This document shows, one piece after another, positions 11,830 through 23,571 of a DNA stretch of 64,000 nt. Where the stretch lies: assembly GCA_963580455.1 (NCBI GenBank), contig OY756964.1:8556001-8620000 (forward strand). The letters are read 5' to 3'. The stretch comes from Euonymus europaeus. Its lineage: Eukaryota > Streptophyta > Magnoliopsida > Celastrales > Celastraceae. Positions within the stretch are counted from its first letter, which is position 1, and each line of letters starts with the position of its first letter. A model generated the notes under the pieces. It was not told the origin of the DNA. It worked only from the letters and a program-made list of their open reading frames with translations, and did no database searches. The position numbers and the translations under genes are program-made.

Positions 11830-13090
11830 TTGACATAAAGATGATTAAGACTCTAGGGAAGGACAAGGGTCCCATTTGGGTTTTTTCTATTGCTCAACTG
11901 ATGAACTTTGCTTGAAGAAAGTTTTAGACCCCTAAAGATGATTTTTACTTTAACAGTGTGTAGACCAATATTATTTTCTTGCACGGGTGGATATGTGGAG
12001 AAAAATGTGATTCAGCTTGAAAAGGGTGATTTTCAAGGACGTTCACAGTAGTTAGGACTCTGGTTAGTGAGCCACTTGAAGTATTAGAAAAGTATCAAAG
12101 TCCTGATTGTTGTGTTTGAATATCATACCCGACCACTTATGGATCCAATTCATAATTTGAAAGCAGCAGAGCTACAATCGACTATGTTGACTATTGATGT
12201 GTGAAATTTTTTGTCTAGAAATGTTAGAGTTGGAAACAACTTTTGATAAGGCAATTAGGTACAAGCCGAAGGGGCAACTTTATAAATGTGGTGATTACAA
12301 TTGGTTACCAGTTATGGAACCTTTGGGTGGCATCAATCAAGCACCTACAATGTTCCTTTATCGGGAAGGTGGCAACCTGTGCACACCAGTCACACATGAG
12401 AATCAAAGGTGTTCTCACCAAGTGGTGGAGGCATGGAAAAAGACTCGTGTAATACAGCGGGGGAAGCCTACTGTGGACTTGAAGGGGAAGGATTGATATT
12501 CTCGATGGCTCCAAGGAAAAAAGAAGACAATTATATAGTGTGACAATTCTACCAACAAGAAAGGGAAGGAGAAGATGTCCTTTAAAAAACAGAAATCCTA
12601 GATTTGAAAGTATTATCAAATGAGGATGAAGTACCAGTGCAAGCTCTGTTGACAAAAGGATGGAAATGGCTCAAAATATATGGGAAGAAAAATATAATAG
12701 ATATAAAAGAAAATACAAGAAGTTTAAGAAAAAGATCAAAGAATAGAAAATACAATACGATACACTAAGGAAGAAATTCATGAAATTTCAAGAAAAGATG
12801 AAGAGGAGGAAAAAGGGGAAGAAGCAAGCAAAGCATGTGAGAATTGAAAAGGGGAAGACAAGAGTATAGCTCCTGGAAATGTGTGAACAGATCCAAAGGC
12901 TGAATGAAAAGCTTATATCTTGAAAGGAAATTTCTTATCAACTCCAACTGCAAATCCATAAAGATAGAGAAGAGCAATGAAAGGTTGAAACAGAGAGAGA
13001 CGAATTAATCAAATAGATGAACGAAGCGTTAGAGGTGAACTAACAACAAATGATAGAGAATGCAACTCTAAATGAACATAATGATTACCT
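11830..13090 (+). other. Unassigned, possibly decayed retroelement gag
   Basis: The best open frame is 12194-12496 (100 codons), without a known motif. From about 12660 to 13080 the plus strand translates in short broken frames to Lys/Glu/Gln-rich, coiled-coil-like text, as in some retroelement gag proteins. Stops are frequent and no diagnostic residue is present, so the assignment is weak. Confidence 0.25.
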
Positions 13091-13099
13091 TCACTTGTG

Positions 13100-16048
13100 G
13101 TGTAATTCTTCAAGCTCATTCAATTGCAAATGACACATTTCTCTTGCCTCCAAGTCGAAATTAAACTTTTTGAGAGACCAATACACTTGGTGTTCCAATT
13201 CCACTAGAAAGTGACACTCTTTTTCATAAAGAAATCTAAATGGTGACATCACTAAGGGTGCTTTATAATTTTTTGGGTATGCACATAATGCATCGTTTTA
13301 AATGCAAAGAATAATCTTCTCAAGAAAGGACCCATGAAATCAATGCCCCATACATCAAAAAGTTTGTTAAATGACAGTTGATCTCAAATAGCTATGTTGT
13401 CAGTCCATTGGCATCTGTAACATCTCTTGCAAAAATTCTATGCATATTTAAAAGTAGTAGGCCAATAAAAATAAGCTTGGAAGACCTTTAGTGTAGTCTT
13501 TTTCTCCCAAAGTGAGCTCCGCGTGCATAAGAGTGACAATGAGCCAGAATTTCTAGTTGCTCAGATTGTGCAACACATCTTCGAATAATTTGATCCAAAC
13601 ATATTTTGAGAACGTATTGGTCATCCTATATGTAATCTCTTGCCCTTGAAATTATTTGCTTCCTCTCCTGATAAGATAATAATGTTAGCATACCAAGGAG
13701 TTTCGACAATAGTTAGGAGTTGCTCATCCGAAAAAGTCTCGTCCAAAGGAAGCCCTACATGATCATGTTTAGTAGTAGTCAAGATTGATGATCCGCTACA
13801 ACATTTTCAACTCCCTTTTTATATTTAATTTCAAAATCGAACTTTTGCAAAAGGAGAACCCAATGAATTAGTCTTGGTTTTGCCAATGAGGTATGATTTG
13901 AATTTTTTAAATGCAAAATCACTGCCTACAATTCCTTTTCCATTGTTGAGTAATTTGGTTGGGCATCATTCATATTACACGAAGCATAATATATGGCATA
14001 TGGAACTTTATTCTTTCATTGACCCAACGCAGTTGCCAAAGAATAATCGCTAGCATCTCACATCAACTCAAAAGGAAGCTCTTAATCCGGTGCTCACATG
14101 ATCGGGGTTATTGTCAATGCTTCTCTCATGCTATTAAATGTTATCTGACACTCATCGATCTATATAAATTCAACTTCTTTTGTCAACAAAACACACAATG
14201 GATGATAGATTTTTGAAAAATCTTTTATGAAGCATCAATAGAACTCTAAATGTCTGAGGAAACTACACAAACTTTTAGTTGTTGTTAGTGGAGGTAACTT
14301 TGATGTGATCTCAATCTTTGCTTTGTCAGCTGCAATGCCTAGGCTAGAAATTAAGTGCCCCAACACAATTCTTTTTTGTACCATAAAGTGGCAATTTTCT
14401 CAGTTCAATACAAGATTAGTTTCCTCACACCTCTCCAAAACCAACCAAAGATGCTCAAGATAGTCATCAAAATCTTACCCAAAAAAAACTAAAGTCATTC
14501 ATGAAAACTTCAATGAATCTATCTACCATGCCGAAGAAGCTACTCATTATACATCTCTAAAATGTGGCTACCGCGCTACACAGCCCAAAAGGCATTCAAC
14601 AATATGCAAAGGTGTTATATGAGAATGTGAACGTGGTCTTTTTCTTGTCTTCAGGTGCTATGGCAATCTTATTATATCCACTATAGTCATTAAGAAAACA
14701 ACAGTTACTATGCCCTACCAGCTCTCTAACATCTAATCAATGAACGGTAATGAAAAATGGTATTTTCTTGTCTCATTATTTAATTTCTAGAAATCTATGT
14801 ACAGTTTACAACCTGTGGTCATCCTTGTAGGTATCAATTCATTATTCTCATTACGGAGCATTGTGATGCCACTTTTCTTTGGAACAACATGAATAAGACT
14901 CACCCACTTACTATCTGAAATTGAGTAGATCACCCCCCCACATCTAGCAACATCAAAATTTCTGCTTTGACAATGTCTTTCATATGTGTATTCAGCCGCC
15001 TTTGTGGTTCTCTGATGGGTATTGCATCATTCTCCAAAAAAATCTAACACATATATCTAGTAGGGTTGATTCCCTTAATGTCAGTAATTTTCTATCCCAA
15101 CGCTATTTTATGCTTCTCCAAAATTTGGATCAATTTTTGCTTTTCTCCCAAACTTAGTTCCCCAGCCACTGTCATTGCTTCTTCTCTAAGAAGTTATATT
15201 TCAAGTCATTGGGTAACCGCTTCAACTCCAAATTTGGTGCTTTGATGGAAGAGGAGATAAGAGAGGAATTAGTAGGCATCAATTGTTCAAAATGAAGAGT
15301 AGTCTTACCACCATAAGGCCGGTCCAACTGGATTGCTTACACAACTTCTATTATTCAGCCATCATGCTCCAAAGCTCCCGCGAAAATTGTTTTATCATCT
15401 AAGCCATGTGCTAACACTATTTCCATTGGATCAACACTTGTAACCTGAAATACCTCAATCACAAGATCATGTGTGGTATCAATATTGAAACAATCTTTAA
15501 GATCATCATGAGATTTGGAAGCATCAAATACACAAAATTCCAATTTATTTTCATTCACCTGTATAGTTACAGTCTCATTTTTCACACCAATATTCATGTT
15601 AGGAATTATCATAAAAGGATAACCAAGAATAATAGGTAAAGTTGAGGATCTCGAGTTATCTTCCATGTCCAATACAACAAAATCAGAAGGCAAAATTAAA
15701 TTCTTTATAGACACCAAAACATTTTCAAAAATTCCTATAAGCCTTTTGACACTCTGATCGACCAACTGTAAAGTGATAGAAGTCTCCTAAAGTTCCCCCA
15801 ACCTAAGTTTCTCATACACAGAATAATGCAATAAATTAATGCTTTTACCTAAATCTATCAATGCCTTTTCAAAATATTGGTTTTCCACCTTACAAGGAAT
15901 GTCAAAATTAGCTTTCTTTTGGTTTGTCATAGCTATCAAGGGGCATGCTTTGGTCATATGTTCTTGCTGCGAACAAATTGCACATAGTTTGCCTAGCTTT
16001 TTGGATGGCATAGAACCTTGCACATGCATACAGTTCATGGCCACGTGA
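13100..16048 (-). pseudogene. Ty3-gypsy (Athila/Tat-type) pol pseudogene: protease, RT, RNase H, integrase
   Basis: Read on the minus strand from 16048 downward, the domains occur in gypsy order. First come a gag-end zinc knuckle (CAICSQQEHMTKAC) and the protease region at 16044-15355, where SINLLHYSVYEKL and LPIILGYPFM are visible. The usual D-T/S-G active-site triad reads DLG. RT follows, with MPFGLC at about 14578-14595 and FMNDFS at about 14488-14505, the latter having Asn in place of one catalytic Asp. Next are a CEETNLVLN block near 14430, RNase H pieces near 13940 and 13800 ([13 protein letters not shown]), and integrase pieces near 13410 and 13350 (LFDVWGIDFMGPF). Stops and frameshifts are numerous in all domains, so it is dead. 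The FMDDFS- and MPFGLC-type motifs and the tRNA-Asp-like primer site support the Athila/Tat group. Confidence 0.85.
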
Positions 16049-16283
16049 ATCTATCTAGTGTTATTTGTCATATTCTTCTATTTCAGTGCTCTAACTATCC
16101 TTTCAATTTCTAGATCAAATTCTTGTTATTGCTTTTTTTGAGAACAAGTATTGACCATACATTGCAGAAAAATAATTGGGTACCTTCAAAAAAGATTGAC
16201 TGATGTAAGTAAAAGACACTTAAACTGAAATATAAGTAATATAAAACACTATTGTCATAATGCAATCGGTAATGGACTTAACA

Positions 16284-16301
16284 GTCTCGGCAATGGCGCC
16301 A
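16284..16301 (-). other. Primer-binding site, tRNA-Asp type
   Basis: The minus strand reads TGGCGCCATTGCCGAGAC, close to the TGGCGCCGTTGCCGGGGA-type site used by Athila/Tat gypsy elements. It lies just inside the LTR end at 16308 and upstream of the pol remnant at 13100-16048. Confidence 0.75.
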
Positions 16302-16307
16302 AAAACT

Positions 16308-18121
16308 TGGTCAATACTTTTTTATCACAAATAAAATTTGCAATTCAAATATCGATGCGTTTTATCCAACCACAAGAGTATGTGCCGAAAATACAATAAA
16401 AGGCTAAAGAGATTATATCTACAGAGACTATTTTAACTACTATTTCACTACGAAACTATAGTGTCAATTATCAAATAGTAAAATTATTATCATATTAAAT
16501 ATCCATGGTATCCTAAGAATTTTCTAAGAAAAGCATATTGATCTATCTAATAGTTACATTACTTTTGTATACCATTTAACTCTAGTTTTTGCCTCATTTA
16601 ATGCTATTGAGCATCTATATTGCCTAATCTTATGATTAATGTTATTTTCATATCAAAGACCAAAAGGAGAAAAGAAGATACTAAAAGGACAAAATTATTG
16701 GCTATCGATCAACTTTTTTGGCAATGGATCAACCATAGAAGAAGGCAAAAGAGTCCAGAGAATTTGGCGATCGATCAACCATTTTTGGGGATCGATCACC
16801 TACGCGCAGATCACAATTTTCAGGTTTTTCAACTGAAAAAACTTTACCCAAATTAGATAATACTAAGTAAAAACGGCATAACTTAGTATACAAAGCATCA
16901 CTAGGGTTTATTGAGGTATAAAAGGTCATCTTATCTCATTTTTGGAACCACCTCATGACCTAGCCACCATTCTCTCATATCTTGGGAGAGTTGAAGAAAA
17001 GGAGAGAGAAAGTTGATCTATGGATTTTTTGGGTTTAATCCTTCTCTTTAGTTCTTGTTATGGATACATTGATTGTTATTTGTGTTGTTCTTGATACCAT
17101 GAGGAACTAATCCTTTCATTAGGGTCCTAATGTAACCTAACTTTGAAGATTTCATAAACTTGACTTGATATTCTATTGATTTCTACATATTATTGAGTAT
17201 TTATGGTTATGTTTAATGCTTTTGAATGTTTAATCACCATTAACTGATTCGATGCTTGGATTGAGACCGAAAGGAGATATCTAGGAATTGTTTTTTTGCC
17301 ATAGATACCATAGGGTTCATGTACCATAGGAATATAGGGACATGTCTTGTGCAATAGTTATGTGGTTATCCATAAATCTTAATGGATTTTTGTCACTTAA
17401 ATCTGAATGTTAGGAATAACAGAGGTTAGTGATAATAATACTTTTAGTATAACCAAGAATGGAGCATTGAATAGGTAAGGGAAATCGATTGTCAATAATT
17501 AGTTGTAATTACGAATTGATAAGTCAAGGGAGTAGAATTGGATAGGTGACGGTGGAATTAGGGACCCTAGTGTTTTACTCATTCGATTAATATAATCTGT
17601 CATAATTGTTAGTTTACATCTTTAAGTGCTTCTTTAGAATATAAATTCTTGTTACATTGTTTATGTTAGTATTAATCAAACCAAAAAATTTATTCGATTC
17701 TCCAAATAGCGCTAGTGTTAATCATAACGGATACTCATCAACTGTTAACTCAATTCTCGTGAGAACAATAATCTATTCATCACTTTATTACTTGTGCGAT
17801 TTGTGTGCTTGCAAATAAGTCCCATCACATATGCACAAGGAAATCGACAATCGTACAACCTAGGGCAATAGTCTATTGCCCAATCAATTATGTTCAATGT
17901 TCCCAAAAGTTGGATCTTATGCAATTTCTCGTTACATCATCAAACACTAGGTCATATGACAATGCTTAGGTCACAAATTTGTCTAGAAATAGTTTTTACT
18001 CTTTACTGCTCCATCAATATTTGCTCATCAAAACATCACTTTGGGAAATATTTTATACCAAATATCATGACAAAAAATATGTTCTTTAATTCCATAATAA
18101 TATGTGCATTTTACACTAACA
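16308..18121 (-). repeat. Gypsy LTR shared by two tandem elements, with likely internal insertion
   Basis: On the minus strand this LTR starts TGTTAGTGTAAAATGCAC after a polypurine tract and ends in CCA before a tRNA-Asp-type primer site. Its two ends align with the LTR at 19385-20408, for example CACTTTGGG and TTTTATCACAAATA blocks. The middle part, about 16515-17790, has no counterpart in the other LTR, and the total is 1.81 kb against 1.02 kb. The extra piece contains three CGATCGATCAAC-like motifs (16690-16800) and is probably a nested insertion, though its exact ends are unclear. Confidence 0.6.
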
Positions 18122-18141
18122 AAACCCCTCAAACTTAAACC
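18122..18141 (-). other. Polypurine tract of upstream gypsy copy
   Basis: The minus strand reads GTTTAAGTTTGAGGGGTTTT immediately before the LTR start at 18121. This is the usual position and composition of the plus-strand primer of Athila/Tat elements. Confidence 0.65.
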
Positions 18142-19360
18142 TTGATTGTCCTCAAACAAATAGCCAAGAAAAATATTGAAAATCAATTAAACTTCATTTG
18201 AAAAACTCAATCAAGAATTGACAATTGAAGTACTTTAGCATTGTTTTAGTGCAATACTAAATTTTGGTAGAAACTGCACAGTCTTAACTTTGTTCACAAA
18301 TGCTTAAGCATACACTTCTATTTTTACACAACCTTATAAAGGTACACAAAATATATATTAAAGAAATCTATTTCAAGCGTTTAAGGGTTGTGTTTACTCT
18401 CATATGAATTCAAAATATGGAACTATATGCTTGTATGTCCACCAATCTTACTTCATGCAAGCATTCTCAACCATGAATTAGAATGACTTTATTGGGTTTT
18501 GAAAAATATGGCTAGGGAAGGCTAAAAAATGCAGTGGATACAAACATCATAAATTGGACACAAACTAAGTTATCATCATCCAATCACAAATAGGCTCAAT
18601 ATGACAAAGGGAATAGCTTTGGAGATTAACATAGGCTAAATAAGGGCAAAGCTCATACAAAACATATGATGGCTATGCAAACATCAAAATAGTTTAAAAA
18701 TGCATCATCATAGGACCAATCCTACTCCTCCAATTTTTCATATCCTCAAATATGTTGAAACTGTCCAATCTCTACACATACCACATGTAAAGCTCTCTAA
18801 CCTCATTCGTACCAGCTTCAGTAGAATTGTAACACATCTTTGGTCCTCCCCTTAAAGTGAAAGGAATGAGCACTAGCTTTAGATTGTCAACAGTTATCCC
18901 TGTCAAATGTAGGGCATGACAAAGATATGTAAAATTCTTCAGATGTTGGTGTTAATCTTTATCACATCGCCCTTCATAATGAGACATAAAATTTAACAAC
19001 TGTGGTGACAAACTCACTTTAGCTGCCCCTATAGGTTGATACGTGGTACATGATGGCTGCGCAATATTCTACAAAATATATCAATTCATTATGCGTACAA
19101 GTGCATTAGCATTATGTGCTCCTTAGGCTACCTCAATCTACTTATTGTTATCACCCATATTCCTCTATCGCAGTGCTCTAATTGTTCTCTCAATTTTTCA
19201 ATCAAATTCTTTCAATGGCTTTTGTTGAGAATGAATATTGACCAAACAGTGTAGAAAAATAATTGGGTACTTGGAAAAGAGATTGATTGAAGTAAGTAAT
19301 AGAAACTTAAACTAAAATAAAAACACTATTCCCATAATGCAATTGGTAATGGACTTAATA
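18142..19360 (-). pseudogene. Internal region of second gypsy copy: gag remnant, pol deleted
   Basis: Between the primer site at 19361-19378 and the polypurine tract at 18122 lies only about 1.2 kb, far too short for gag-pol. Minus-strand translation of about 18960-18760 gives gag-like text (CHALHLTGITVDNLKLVLIP, then TLRGGPKMCYNSTEAG) typical of plant gypsy gag. The first part, 19120-19360, is homologous to 16040-16283 of the neighbouring copy. The pol genes are missing, so this copy is an internally deleted derivative. Confidence 0.6.
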
Positions 19361-19378
19361 GTCCCAACAACGACGCCA
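19361..19378 (-). other. Primer-binding site of second gypsy copy
   Basis: The minus strand begins TGGCGTCGTTGTTGGGAC, the same site as at 16284-16301 with different substitutions, next to the LTR end at 19385. Confidence 0.65.
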
Positions 19379-19384
19379 AAAACT

Positions 19385-20408
19385 TGGTCGATACTTTTTA
19401 TCACAAATATAATTCACAATTTAAATACCGATAGGTTGTACCTAATTGTAAGAGTACGTACTGAAAGATACTAAAAGGTGCATGAGATTGTATCCATAGA
19501 GACTGTTTCAACTACCAATTACCTATCAAACAATAGTGCCAATTATGAAATAGTAAAATTATTATTAAATTAAATATCAATGGATGAAAACTATCTTGGG
19601 ATTGGCGTGCTCAACTACCTCCACCTATGTATATAGATCAATAGCAATTACACAATTCAAAAGTTTAATGACGCCAACTGAAAGGCCTTAGTCGAGCTGT
19701 AGTCAATTAGATTTTCTTAAACAACAATCCTGACACAGGTCTAGTTGCAAGATCTTCTCTAATCAAAAGAGTCTTGGTTGGTCTATCATAATGATTTCCT
19801 AATACAAGCATATGCACTAGGAAATCAACAATCGGACCATCTAGGGCAATGGTCTATTACTCAATCAATTATGTTTAATGTTTACAAAACCTGGATCATA
19901 TGCAAGTTCTTATAACTTCGTCATACACGGGGTCATGGTCAGTCTAATATGTCAAACTGATAATTCCTAATTTTATGATGTTGATCAGACATGCATAACA
20001 ATAGGAAATCATCAATAAATTCAAATAACAATAAATTAAAATTGGTATAATCGTCAATCAAATATGTGAACATGGTTTTTGGTAAAGAACATACCAATTC
20101 AAGCTAGAAAAGAATTGAGTTACACATACAAATAATAGAAAGCATATATATACTCAGAAACAATGTTCGAACCAATGGAAGATATGAGTTTGAGTGCTCC
20201 TTCTTTTCTTCTCCAATTTCACGTATGACACCTCTCTTTGTGCTGCCACACTTAGGTGACAAATTTTCCCAGAAATAAGTTTTACTCTTCACTTTACTCC
20301 AACAATACTCATTCATCAAAACACCACTTTGGGCGATATTTATACCAAAAATCATGAGAAAAACATGTTCTTTAAGTCCAAAATAATAGGTGCATTTTGC
20401 ACCTTACA
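19385..20408 (-). repeat. Gypsy LTR of the second copy
   Basis: Minus-strand LTR of about 1.02 kb, starting TGTAAGGTGCAAAATGCACC at 20408 and ending CCA at 19385. It is homologous to the two ends of 16308-18121. A purine-rich CCTGGAGGGACA tract precedes it at 20409-20421, so yet another element once continued to the right. Confidence 0.6.
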
Positions 20409-20421
20409 ATGTCCCTCCAGG

Positions 20422-21410
20422 TTTTGAGCTCAATTACTAGACCAATTTTGAATCATCAGTCTCTATTAAAAGCCTCTAAGAGTAATCTTATGATGCCCGA
20501 CCCTATATACTCGTAATTAGAACAATAAAAGGGATGAAAAGCAATGATTTTGGAAGTATCAAAAGTGCTAGGCATGCCTAGCACAAATTGGAAACAACAA
20601 GAAATTCGGGTGGGGCGCCTAAGCCTGTGGAAACCTACACCCAAGAGCACCCAGTGCAGTGCATGAAATGAAAAAAATAGACCAAGGGAACCCCATAAAA
20701 TTCTGGGCATTTTTAAGACAGAAACAAACTTAGAGATGATACTTCTTGGTTCACCAGACTTTAGCGAGAGAAAGAGAGAAACCTAGTCTGAGAGAAAGAT
20801 TCTAGAAGAGATTAATATTGGATTTCAAAGGTTTATGAGAGGCTAACAAAATTCAAACAAGATTCAACACGGATATGAAGATTTGGAAGTAAGTTTTCTT
20901 GATTTGAGAAAATTTAGGTCTTGGTTAGATTTGTATAAACCATTGATTGATTGAGTTTAATGGTTATGGAAGCTTGTTTATGACTTGGTTATGGTTTATA
21001 TCTAGGTTTTATAGTTGGTTTGAAGTAGAGGTTCGTTTGGGTTGAGACTCAAGCTTTGTGAGGAAGTCTAGAGAGAGAACAATGAGTTTTTCTTGAAATT
21101 ATGGTTAATTTCATGTTGAGATGTGTTATTGGTGATATTTAGATAATGAAATGAGTTTTATTTTGTTAAAACTTGATAGGTTTGAGAAAGGGACAAAAAC
21201 TCTAGAGTTGTGAACTTGATTTTTGTTAATTTCACTTCTAAGATATGAGGTATGAGAATTCTTATCCATTTTCTTTCATGAACTCCATTGATGGCAAAAA
21301 ATCATTTTGATTCTTCATTGGTCTTGTATTTTGTGTTTTTGCCTTATTTTCTCATAAGGAAGAACGAACTTTGAATCACTTCATGATATCTCTAATTGTT
21401 GAATGCATAC
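20422..21410. other. Non-coding, nothing recognised
   Basis: No gene, RNA or clear repeat is seen in this AT-rich stretch between the gypsy LTR and the viral block. Confidence 0.4.
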
Positions 21411-22223
21411 CCAATTACATGTTTGGTCTTATATTGACTATGGTTTACTCTTGATCGTACTGAGATCATGAAGATAGTTATATTTTTGCTTATGTTTTTC
21501 TAAAGATTTTTGAGTTAGAAGCTTAATGGTTTCATATGACTTAAACAATTTAATATCTCTTTCTTCAGTTTTAATCGTATAATCATTACGACTTAGGATA
21601 TTAAATCTGGATTCCTTTTTATATATTTTGATCAGAAAATACAAGCTCTTCACATTGATCTACACCAATCTTCTTGCCATAAAAATAACTCCTTAGGAGC
21701 CTCAACAATTCAGAATTTAGATAAAGTAAAAAATTCTTCTAATAGCCTTATACAAAGTTCTAGTTCTTCTTCTGAAAATCATGATAAACCTCAGAATAAA
21801 AGGATTACTTGTAAACATTGTAATAAATCAAATCATTGGACACGATACTGTCGTGTTCGAAAAAGAATTAGAAAATTACAACTAGAACAAGAAATTATTG
21901 CAAAACTAGATTCAACCTTAAATGATACAGATGAGTCATCAGATGAAGAAAATACCAAAATAAAACCTCATAATCATACATCTTCTCTCACAGAGATTAC
22001 CATGAAAACTCCAAACCCTAGTATTAAAACACTTCAACAGGATATTGCTAAACTTAAATCCGAAATCAAAAATATGAAACAAGAAAAGGATTTAAAGGAA
22101 AATTAGGAACAACCTTTCCTCAGATTATTGTCTCAAGTTACTAGCCAAAAATGGTTTATAAAAGTTGCACTTCAAATGAAAAAATCTTTCTCTTTTGATA
22201 CAATCGCCTTAGTGGATTCTGGA
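21411..22223 (+). repeat. Inverted-repeat arm, left (813 bp), viral
   Basis: This is the reverse complement of 25441-26253, with equal length and by eye about eight mismatches and no indels. It contains a movement-protein fragment read on the minus strand (about 21634-21435) joined to coat-protein zinc knuckle and protease sequence read on the plus strand (21640-22223). The zinc knuckle CKHCNKSNHWTRYC is at 21810-21851. The plus-strand frame carries a TAG at 22104-22106 and breaks off right after the protease DSG triad at 22215-22223. Confidence 0.9.
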
Positions 22224-22243
22224 AGGTCAAAAAATCTTTCTCT

Positions 22244-22805
22244 ATAGTTCCCTTTTTTGATAAGAGGGGAAGGTCTTGAGAGAGGAGAAGTTGAGAGAAC
22301 TAAGCCAAGAGTTGAAAGAGAAGATAATGAGAATGGATCCCCAACCAAGGCATAGGTGGTCTTCTTTTATAGATGAAGAGACCACCTTTACAATCATTAA
22401 AATAAATACTAAAAGGTAAATAGTGGAACTTGAATAGTGGTCAATGTCTCCCACTTTTGAAATGATGCTCCACTTTTGATAATAAATGTTGCTTTTATGG
22501 AAAAGCAATAACCTTGTCTTCTTGTCCATAATGTCTTCATGTTTGGACCCGAAAGGGTATAATGGTATTTTTAGCAAATACCCAGCTGTGAACGGATTTA
22601 ACAGTTTCTTTACCACCTACCGTTTGAGGTGGAATAGCTAAGTCAATTAACCCAGACTTAGTTACCTACCTTTTAGGATTTTTGGGCTTTTGAGTAAAGC
22701 CTCCAACTTTCAACGGATTTGATTATTTCTTTACCACCTACCATTTGAGGTGGAATAGCCAAGCCTTTACTGGACCTGATCAGTTTTGGGAAGAATTTTA
22801 AAACC
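22244..22805 (-). promoter_or_regulatory. Caulimovirid intergenic/promoter region, copy 1
   Basis: This is homologous along most of its length to 27577-28124 and in part to 33516-33705. On the minus strand it has a TATA box (TATAAAAG, 22371-22364). Upstream of that are two copies of a roughly 124-bp unit, each holding ACGGATTTG followed by a stem-loop in which CCACCT pairs with AGGTGG (about 22611-22630 and 22736-22755). It follows the small ORFs of the RT-bearing genome type, the normal place for a pregenomic-RNA promoter. Confidence 0.7.
22364..22371 (-). promoter_or_regulatory. TATA box, viral promoter copy 1
   Basis: TATAAAAG on the minus strand in an ATCTATAAAAGAAGACCACC context that is nearly identical to the one at 27701-27708. 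Confidence 0.65.
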
Positions 22806-22807
22806 AT

Positions 22808-23250
22808 TTAAAACTCATTTACCCATGCATTGGGTTCATCTTCAAATTCATCCCAAAATTCTTCCATACTATCGATGGAATCATCATGTTCTAAAACTTC
22901 TTCTTCTTCAATAAATTGATCGATAAAATCATCAACATGATCAGTAATAAGATCAAATAAAATCTGATCACGTATTTGAGAAAAGAGTGCAATTTCATGA
23001 ATGTTTTTGCGCAAATCATAAGGTAAATCAAAATAATGGAAAATGCGCAAACACTCGATTTTAACTGCATCAGCATTTAATATAGGGTATGCCCAGCATT
23101 CTTCCCAATCATCCAAGAATGGAGAATAACATTAATTCGATCTTTCTCAAGTTCAAGATAAACATAATTGGGTTTTTTGAGAAAGAAATTATTTGAAAAT
23201 ATAGGAGTTGAAAACCTTGCTAATATATATTTAAGTGAATCGGAAGCCAT
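22808..23250 (-). pseudogene. Acidic viral ORF of unknown function, frameshifted
   Basis: The 102-codon frame 23116-22808 is very acidic (many D and E, including FIEEEEVLEHDD) and ends at the edge of the promoter region. A start codon at 23250-23248 opens about 45 codons in another frame that read naturally into it, with a frameshift near 23120. I think the original gene was about 145 codons. It follows the 82-codon ORF by one base. A trace of its 3' end recurs at about 33660-33705. I recognise no domain; its position is that of a downstream accessory ORF. Confidence 0.5.
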
Positions 23251-23251
23251 T

Positions 23252-23500
23252 TTAAACTCGAGAAATAATTTCTAATTCACTTTGAAATGAATTGATTTGT
23301 AGGGTCAATAAATTGATAATATGCTTGTTTTCAAGAATATCAGCTCGGTTTTGATGAACCCAAGCAGGGGGATTCTGCTGATAAGGATGAGCAATGTGCC
23401 ACCTGACAATCTGAGTATATAACCTTTTATTTTCTTGCACAAGATCAGATGTAAGATTGTTAAGTCTTTTCACTAGGCGTTTTAATTCAAAGGGGTGCAT
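23252..23500 (-). CDS. Small viral ORF, 82 codons, unknown function
   Basis: An uninterrupted frame lies between the RNase H end and the acidic ORF. It is helical and polar (LVKRLNNLTSDLVQENKRLY), with a Pro/Trp segment (NPPAWVHQNRADI) and a further helix, so a coiled-coil or oligomerising protein is possible. Its stop TAA is followed by ATG of the next frame after one base (TAA-A-ATG), a spacing suited to re-initiation, which some caulimovirids use. It is intact in this copy, but its neighbours are dead. Function unknown. Confidence 0.5.
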   Translation of the reverse strand: MHPFELKRLVKRLNNLTSDLVQENKRLYTQIVRWHIAHPYQQNPPAWVHQNRADILENKHIINLLTLQINSFQSELEIISRV

Positions 23501-23571
23501 AGTAAAGAGATAACCTTTATAACCTTTTTAAGAGATTGTCCCCTTTGATGTGGCGTTCTCCAGATAATATG

